Below, in pieces: positions 57,721 through 64,000 of a stretch of 64,000 nt of DNA. The number at the start of each line of letters is the position of its first letter. The stretch's first letter is position 1. The translations under genes were made by a program, and so were the position numbers. Source of the stretch: Chionoecetes opilio (Eukaryota > Arthropoda > Malacostraca > Decapoda > Majidae); NCBI GenBank assembly GCA_016584305.1, contig JACEEZ010012768.1, forward strand, positions 25,001 through 89,000, written 5' to 3'. The notes under the pieces were generated by a model, which was not told the DNA's origin, searched no databases, and saw only the letters and a list, made by a program, of their open reading frames with translations.

Positions 57721-57854
57721 AGGGAGTTTGATGCTCAGAAGGTGGAATCCTCAGCGGATTAGCAGGTCGAAGGGAGGATCTCTTCGCCTTGTTGTAAGAT
57801 ACTTAGGATAGGCGTTGTGGGCGGACGCCCAGTCGTCCTCTGTAGTCAGGGCCC

Positions 57855-58015
57855 TTAGGGATATTTTAGGACCGTTTGGTTCAAATTCTTCCAAAAGCAC
57901 CAAATTTGGCCCAGATGTTGCCCATGCCATATTCTTTCGATTTCTGACGGGCTCCGTCCGGGGCCGCTATATTGGCGAAATGCAAAATGGCCGCCACCCG
58001 ATAGAGGAAAATCTG
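57855..58015 (-). repeat. Dispersed repeat, copy A
   Basis: The reverse complement of this segment resembles 61400-61585. Shared blocks include CAAATTTGGCCCAGATGTTG / CAACATCTGGGCCGAATTTG and CAAAATGGCCGCCACC / GGTGGCGGCCATTTG. Confidence 0.75.
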
Positions 58016-58079
58016 TTAAATAACCAAAAGGGTTATTCATGAATAATTCATGTTAATTCATGAAGTTGTTTCGTTGTTC

Positions 58080-60185
58080 AGAAATCAGCTAAAAAGTTCA
58101 GCCTGATGGCCAAGGACCAAGCCCATGAACAGTCCAATAAAAGCCTCCAGGTACATGGCGGAGCGACTGGTCTCTATGAGAACCCTGAGGCTCTTACACT
58201 GTACATGCTTGCTGGACCTGACTGTTTGCGGATGATTAAGGAATTCGAGCTGTACAAGACCTTTCATCACCATCTACTGCTCATCATGAGGAAGGACACT
58301 GTTTGCAAGTCAAGTTTCAGAAGGATATACTATAATTTGTGAGGTGGTAGAGCAACTGAGCAACCCCTTCCTCGCAACAAGCCAGGAGCTTGTTGCACTT
58401 GATACACAAAACGTCATGGAACAGACCGTCGCTACCTCTCTGTTTCAAATATGTGAAGCATATTTGGCAAAATATTGGCAAAGCCCTTCATGCAGCATAT
58501 GTCTTAGAAAGGCTGTTAAAGGTTTCAGTGCCTGTATCCGATACGATCAAACTGAACAATATGCTAACTTTTGCCAATCGACCCGACTCAAATAAAAAAA
58601 AGCAGGAAATACAGTGGTGTACATAGGCAGAACATGGTTTTGGTCACACAGCTTTTCCTCTCATGCAGTCCCGCCCTGATGCTGACATGGCAGATTTCTT
58701 TAGGTTCGAAAATCAGAAAGAACCACAAGCCTGGCTGACTGAGGGTCACTGCGATTTGGGACGAAGTCTGATATTCTGCAATGCATCAATGCACCGACTT
58801 GCCGTGCAGCTCTGCGAAACAACAACAGTCGCGGTTTTTTTTGGGATCTGGCAGCAGTGATTCACATGGTGCGCCCACCAACAGCAGACATTCTTGTGGA
58901 TATGTGTTCCCACTCCACATGTAACCATTTCTGGAGTCCAAGGAAGAGCGGAGCTCCACGGCATCGACGCTGTATGTGATATTACCCAGAGGAAATAATC
59001 TCAAAGGCTCACCCAGATCGTCGTGGGAATGGCCCACGGACAAGAGTTGGCGATGGCAGCACCCTAATCCCAAAGCATGCAGTGATAAGTCACAATGCCG
59101 GTTGAGAGCCGGTTTCGAAGTGGTTACTCAAGATGAGCTTTCCACCCTGTCAAGTCTTGGAGAATTTTGTGTGCTGATGAATGAGAACAGCTCCCTTTTT
59201 TCTTCCCTCATTTTTTTAATAAACCCACTGTTCCATAACGCGACATGAACTTGTGCCTTACTACAACTTCAGCCAAGCAACCTACCGAGGCTGACACCAG
59301 GATCATCCTGCATCTGCACATGCTGCAGAGCATAGGTCCATTAACATCCTATGTTTCGCACAGTGGACAGAGATTTCGTAGTTTTGGGCAGTCAATGATT
59401 TTTGAGACCTTTGGCTACAGAGCTCTAGGGGGGCTTCGGAACTGGAAAAAAAGTACCGTGACTCCGGTCCTAACTATCTGCTCCAATCTCGGTCCTCAAC
59501 GTCCTTGGCACTACCCTTCTTTCACACCTGACTGTTTTTTGACACGACTTCATAGATTTCTTGTGGATGTGTAAAGACTGATTGGCGGCTGGACCAGCTT
59601 ACTGCCTCACCCGACACACTAGTGTCTTCTTACACAGGACCCTTGACCTCTTCACACTCGAGTCCATACACATGCGCAGTTTTGAAAGGTTTGTCATCTA
59701 ATGTTTCAGCGAGGGTTGGGGTGTCAACGAAGCAAAGCAGCGTCCTCTTCCCACTGGAAGCAGATCACTGGAATCCATCCCCAACCTACCCAAGCGCGCT
59801 GTTCCAGCATGTGAAAGCCGAGCTCTATTACAGTAGAGTTTTCTACTGAACAGCACCACCGTCCAACAGGAAAATCCTGTCTTCAGTGACTGTGGCTGGC
59901 AAAAGGAATGCAGCAATACACTGGCAACCATTATGGACACACTCAGCGGGGGGGGGAGGCTTCAAGTGGCATGTGCCATCTCTGCTTCTGTGGTTTTGCA
60001 AAAGGGCTGCATGGGAGGGTTGTAAATGCACCGTGCTGGTGTCCGATGTACGGTCCTCTGCCAATGCCGAAGGAGGGTGCACTAACAATGATGGCGGGCG
60101 ATTCATAAAAGAATACGCCAGAGACAGCATTGGAGGCCAATATCAATCACTGACATCATTTTTACAATGTACATATTGTTGCTAA
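58080..60185 (+). pseudogene. Decayed multicopy ORF with an EADTR motif
   Basis: A chain of plus-strand frame pieces (58106-58342, 58344-58595, 58390-58626, 58663-58860, 59245-59574, 59622-59849, 59886-60185) in three frames. QPTEADTRIILHLHMLQ near 59280 recalls the EADTR block of a family of uncharacterised, multicopy invertebrate proteins. The last piece has a tryptophan and cysteine-rich region (FKWHVPSL, CKCTVL) where those proteins have a Cys-rich C-terminus. The identification is from memory of the motif style and could be wrong. No splice pattern was resolved. Confidence 0.4.
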
Positions 60186-60189
60186 CTGT

Positions 60190-60740
60190 CTTTGCATTTT
60201 TTTGTATTTTTAACATTTGAAGCATATTTGTCAGCAATGCTGAATAGTTTGGTAGTTTACATTATTTTTGTCTGTCAGATGTAATTACTATATTGTCTGC
60301 AGATGTTATTTCTGAAGTACTTTATAAATGGTTGTAATACTTGTGTGTGTTTTATTAGTGAAAACTGCAGTTTTTTTACCTGCCTGCCTGTTTTACCTTT
60401 GTGCCTAAGTGGTTTGCAAATATTGTCACGAGAGCATCGAAATACTTTAGAATAGGCTTCTCCTATACCGTAATCACATAGAAGTGGATTAATTTTATGA
60501 GTTAAATCATTTATGATTCTAACTCATTTCGGTTTTACCTATGTTATGAAGATGACCACTCCGCTTAATTTCTGGTTTCTGGGATTCTCTATAGGAATGC
60601 ATGACCTAGCATGAAACATTATCTTGAAACATCACTCAAGGTCAGTTAGATTACCCTACCCGGAGGCAGATAACTGAGGACTGCTGTAATTCTGACAAAC
60701 ACGAAAACTAGGGGGTGGGGGGCACTCAGTAGAGCGCATA
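60190..60740. other. Unassigned stretch
   Basis: AT-rich, no recognised gene or repeat. Confidence 0.4.
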
Positions 60741-60766
60741 CCTCCGCCCGAATATTTTCATCAAAT

Positions 60767-60767
<1 letters not shown>

Positions 60768-60800
<33 letters not shown>

Positions 60801-60825
60801 ATATAATATATATCTATATATATAC
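60768..60825. repeat. (TA)n microsatellite
   Basis: Imperfect TA run. On either side lie related strings (GAGCGCATACCTCCGCC at about 60735 and GAGCGCATCCTCCGGCC at about 60836), so the run may separate two copies of a short repeat. Confidence 0.85.
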
Positions 60826-61020
60826 ACGCAGTATGAGCGCATCCTCCGGCCGACTATTTTCATCAATTGGTTGCCATGGCAACAGTTTGTCAATAGAATT
60901 TCATCCAAATTTAAATCAGTTTCTTCTTATACCAAATAGACTTGGTAATACCGTTGGGTCGCAAATCTATTCTAACTTTTGCCGGGGGGGGGGGGGGGGG
61001 AGAATCCTGTACATAATAAC

Positions 61021-61046
61021 ACACAGACAGACAGACAGACAGACAG
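61021..61046. repeat. (ACAG)n microsatellite
   Basis: About six ACAG units, preceded by a poly-G run at about 60984-61000. Confidence 0.9.
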
Positions 61047-61274
61047 ATCGTGGTGTGACACATCACCCCTCAACTTCGTTTGCGGGGTTAATGACTATTT
61101 AGATATAAGATTACCTTAAGATGAGCCTTGAGGGGTGACCTTGACCTCAAATCATCAAAATAGCATCAGAATTGGAATCCTCGACCTCGACAAACCCCTG
61201 AACGTAATCATCATGGTTCCAACCCACCCTTTTGGATATTAACAGTTTTTCCTCTAATCGTCACCCTTGACGCC

Positions 61275-61400
61275 CCTGTCGTAATCTGTTCCCGGGTAAC
61301 GGTCCTCACCCAAACAGGCTTCTAAGGGCTTAATGCCACGGAGATGAGCACCGATGGCCACGCGCAGCATAGCGTATGCCCCCATTTTTACCTACCTACC
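61275..61400 (+). repeat. SINE family 2, 3' fragment
   Basis: Matches the tail half of 53055-53348 in opposite orientation, with shared CCCGGGTAAC, TAATGCCACGGAGATGAGCA and GCGTATGC..CCAT blocks. The tRNA-like head is missing. Confidence 0.8.
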
Positions 61401-61585
61401 GCTAATCCGGTGGCGGCCATTTGTATTTCGCAATATGCGCCCCGAGGGGCGCCGTCTTGGCGCCCGTCAAAAATCAAAGAGTATGGCCTGGGCAACATCT
61501 GGGCCGAATTTGGTGCTTTTTTTTTGCAATTTGGGTGAATAATTTGAACCAAAATACCCTAAGGGCCCTGGCTACTAGCTTTATT
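61400..61585 (+). repeat. Dispersed repeat, copy B
   Basis: Inverse partner of 57855-58015. Carries GGGGCGCCGTCTTGGCGCCCG, not seen in copy A in full. Confidence 0.75.
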
Positions 61586-62440
61586 GCAAATTCCGCTGGG
61601 TAAGCCTCCTTTTCCTTGATACCATATATTGCGAATTTTAGCATCACTCCAGACTTGTATGTGTCCATAGAAGACATGTACTCGTAGCTATAGTGTTATT
61701 AGATATTGCACTACGTACTGTGCACGTTGTGATCTGTAGTGATGCTACAACTCCGTAATATATGCCCCTTGCGACATTAGTGCAGTGGCGACTATAGATA
61801 GTGTTATTAACGGTACATTAAATTAAATTTCATCATTCCATTTTTTCATAGTCCATCCCTGCAACTTGACTTCCCATTGAGAAGTCAAGTAAATGAAAAC
61901 GCGCGCTTTAAAAAATGTGTGCATTTCTGCCCGGCGGACCGCTCACTCGATCCTCCAGCCATAGGAACAGACGATGGGACGGGGCCATCTCGATGGATGT
62001 TCGCGAGCATCAGTCCGCCTGGAACGGTATAGACTGGACCTGTACCAACTTCGCGAAAACGCGCTAATATTTGTGAGTCTATCGTGGTCCTGCGTTTATC
62101 GTGGTCAAATTTCACGATAGCGTCAAATAATAATAATAATAATAATAATAATACATAATGAAATTTGATCTAGGCTAGATTCCTTATAGTGACGCCTGTG
62201 TGATTATGTAATGATGCCGTTTTCTGTGATTGGTCCTGCCCTCAGGTGTAGCGTGAGAGGGAGGTTTCACAGAGCGGCATTGTCAGCTGGCTGCAATTGG
62301 CCAATGATAAAAAGAAAACCCCACCGCGCCTCAGATTCGGAGCTCTGACCAATGAGCGTTAACGCTACCCATACGTGTCTCTGCAGTCGGAGTAGTCAGT
62401 AGTCAGTTCTTGGTCCTTGTACTATCAGGAGTTCTGTTTC
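61586..62440. other. Unassigned stretch
   Basis: An (AAT)n run of about 10 units lies at about 62127-62153. A minus-strand frame of 76 codons (61885-62115) has no recognisable domain. Confidence 0.4.
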
Positions 62441-62454
62441 GAAAAAAAGAGAGT

Positions 62455-62632
62455 AAAACATAATACCGCAATCCAATACCGACCAATAAATAATACCGAT
62501 ACCGTGTATACCGGATGTAATACTAATACCGATAACCGGCATACCGAAACAAAAAATCCGGTAAGTACCGAGTAATACCCTGCTAAAATACCGTATTTCT
62601 GTATACCGATACCGGTGCCATCCCTAGCCGAC
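62455..62632. repeat. ATACCG-rich tract with hAT-like end
   Basis: Dense degenerate ATACCG/CGGTAT units end in GATACCGGTGCCATCCCTAG. The inverse of the last part, CTAGGGATGGCACCGG, looks like a hAT terminal repeat. A second CGGTA-rich tract lies at 63925-64000. Confidence 0.5.
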
Positions 62633-62724
62633 GCTATAGGGAAAGTTTATTTTCGGGGGTCGAAATGCTGTACGATCCTAGTGGAACGCCGACGTGAGTT
62701 TCGACATGGGATTGCTTGCAGTGC

Positions 62725-63852
62725 CCCCCCCTTATTTTGATCTCAAGAGGCGTTTGACTTCAGTGCATCGTGAAGTCACTCTGGGATCTTCTGCGCTTCG
62801 AGGGATTCCCTCAAGGCTATTGTTTTTGATAACTGGTTCTGGATTCTGGTACTGAAAGTGCTGTGAAGTGTGGGGCCAGGTGTATCCAGCTTCTTTCCAT
62901 GTGATACAGGAGTGAGGCCAGGGTGCGTCCTTTAGTCCCATCACTTTCAAAGCTTGTATGGACTGGGTATTGGACAGGTTGTAGATCAAAGTGATTGTGG
63001 AGCATCCGTCCGGCAACACCAAGATCCTGATCTTGTTTTTTGCCGATGTGCAGAATCCTTTGCCGGAGTCGCTGGAGGTCCTAGTGATGGCCTCTCGAGG
63101 CGCTGCACGAGGAGGCAAGCCTTTGGGATTGAGGTCTCCTGTCTCAGACCACGGTCCAGGTGTTTGGAAACTTACTAGATGGAGAGTACATCTTTCATGC
63201 GTGTGCGAGGACATTGGATCTTGTGTGAAACGTTTTATCATACCTTGGTAGCGCAGTCCATAATGAACGGCGGGTCACGTCAAGAAGCCGTACGGCGGAT
63301 TGCATAGCCACGGTGTTATGGACTCGCTCAGCGGGAGTATTTGTGTTGTCGGTACCTGTGCAGAGGACAAAGATCCGGATCTTCAAATCGCTTTGTGATC
63401 CCGGTCTTAACTCTATGGTTGTGAGGATGACCCTAAATAGTTGAACTTGAAGAGACGAATCATGCCTTTGGTAATAAGTGTCTTCGCAGAATCATGGGGT
63501 TCGCTGGATGATTACGTGTCAAATCAGCGATTGCACCATGAGACTGAATCGAGGCCATTACCTGCATAGTCCGTAGCGCCAACTTCGCTATATGGGCATG
63601 TGGCACGCTACCTGAAACCGATCCTTTCCCATCGGGTTTGTATCTGTAGAGACAATCCGCGTGGAGGAGGCCAAGGGGGCGCCACAAGGCTCGTGGCTGG
63701 GGCAGTTTATGTTTTCTGTCGAGAGCTCTTGGTATGGGAAAGGAAGCCTGCTGGAACTCGCGCGTGTAGGATTTTGGTGACCCCCGGGGTGGCGTCGTAG
63801 GTGGGCGGGCGACGCGCCCCCCCCCGTATGCCCCCAATGATTGATTGATTGT
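62725..63852 (+). pseudogene. LINE 3' half (RT), copy 2
   Basis: The plus-strand pieces follow the order of a LINE RT: TSVHRE-like near 62758, ACMDWVLDR near 62955, a damaged FADD region near 63037 and ESLEVLVMA near 63068. The same 3' sequence as 31371-31985 follows and ends in an (ATTG)n tail at about 63836-63850. The final 600 bases match copy 1 in inverse orientation. Confidence 0.8.
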
Positions 63853-63904
63853 GCTGTAGAGGCTAAAAATAATTGTCTGAGAATGGATTAATTAAAAAAA
63901 AAAA

Positions 63905-64000
63905 CACGAACAAAGCAACTACCGATACCGGTAATTACCGTTAATTTTGGCACGGTCTCGGTATACGGTATCGTAACTGATACCGGTTGGAGTACGTACC
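63905..64000. repeat. CGGTA-rich tract at the window edge
   Basis: ACCGATACCGGTAATTACCG and related units continue to the end of the window, similar to 62455-62632. Confidence 0.5.

Overview
The window looks like repeat-rich DNA from an animal genome, most likely an arthropod and plausibly a decapod crustacean. This is inferred from the mix of Gypsy/errantivirus-like and BEL/Pao LTR elements, CR1-like and Jockey-like LINEs, tRNA-derived SINEs, hAT relics, very long (GA)n, (CT)n and (TA)n arrays, a large AT-rich satellite and TTAGG-like motifs. No bacterial gene organisation, rRNA or functional tRNA gene was found. Only one piece of ordinary host coding sequence is convincing: a short terminal exon resembling the C-terminal tail of an INF2/Form3-type formin (34649-34886, minus strand). 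Many reading frames are broken by single-base indels and there are suspicious homopolymer runs and one N (15509), so some breaks may be sequencing errors rather than true decay.

Layout. 151-9447: an env-bearing Gypsy/errantivirus-like element with two LTRs; a third, solo LTR lies at 16646-17429. 9448-15508: a satellite array with a monomer of about 735 bp. 15510-15776: half of a fold-back element that recurs complete at 37641-38530. 17831-18165: (GA)n arrays around a tRNA-derived SINE. 18170-31260: a minisatellite (unit about 35 bp) split by two large insertions, a GC-rich element with inverted repeats of about 220 bp (18765-25178) and a hAT element (25375-31247, 8-bp target duplication) that itself contains a nearly complete Gypsy retrotransposon (25938-30542, 5-bp target duplication).

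31371-41315: a LINE 3' end, two MITE-like inverted-repeat elements, the formin-like exon with a polyadenylation signal, the fold-back element, a hAT transposase relic and a non-autonomous hAT element with a perfect 8-bp target duplication (38930-41315). 41571-46950: a BEL/Pao element that has lost its RT/RNase H and carries a CR1-like LINE insertion. 47467-55120: a CR1-like LINE whose ORF1 carries an SGNH-hydrolase domain; it was interrupted by a Jockey-like LINE and two SINEs. 56300-57720: a minus-strand Gypsy fragment interrupted by a SINE. 58080-60185: a decayed multicopy ORF. 61275-64000: SINE, ATACCG-rich and LINE fragments.

The genes do not form a pathway; the organising principle is nested insertion. 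Target duplications and interrupted domains let the relative order of several events be read directly.
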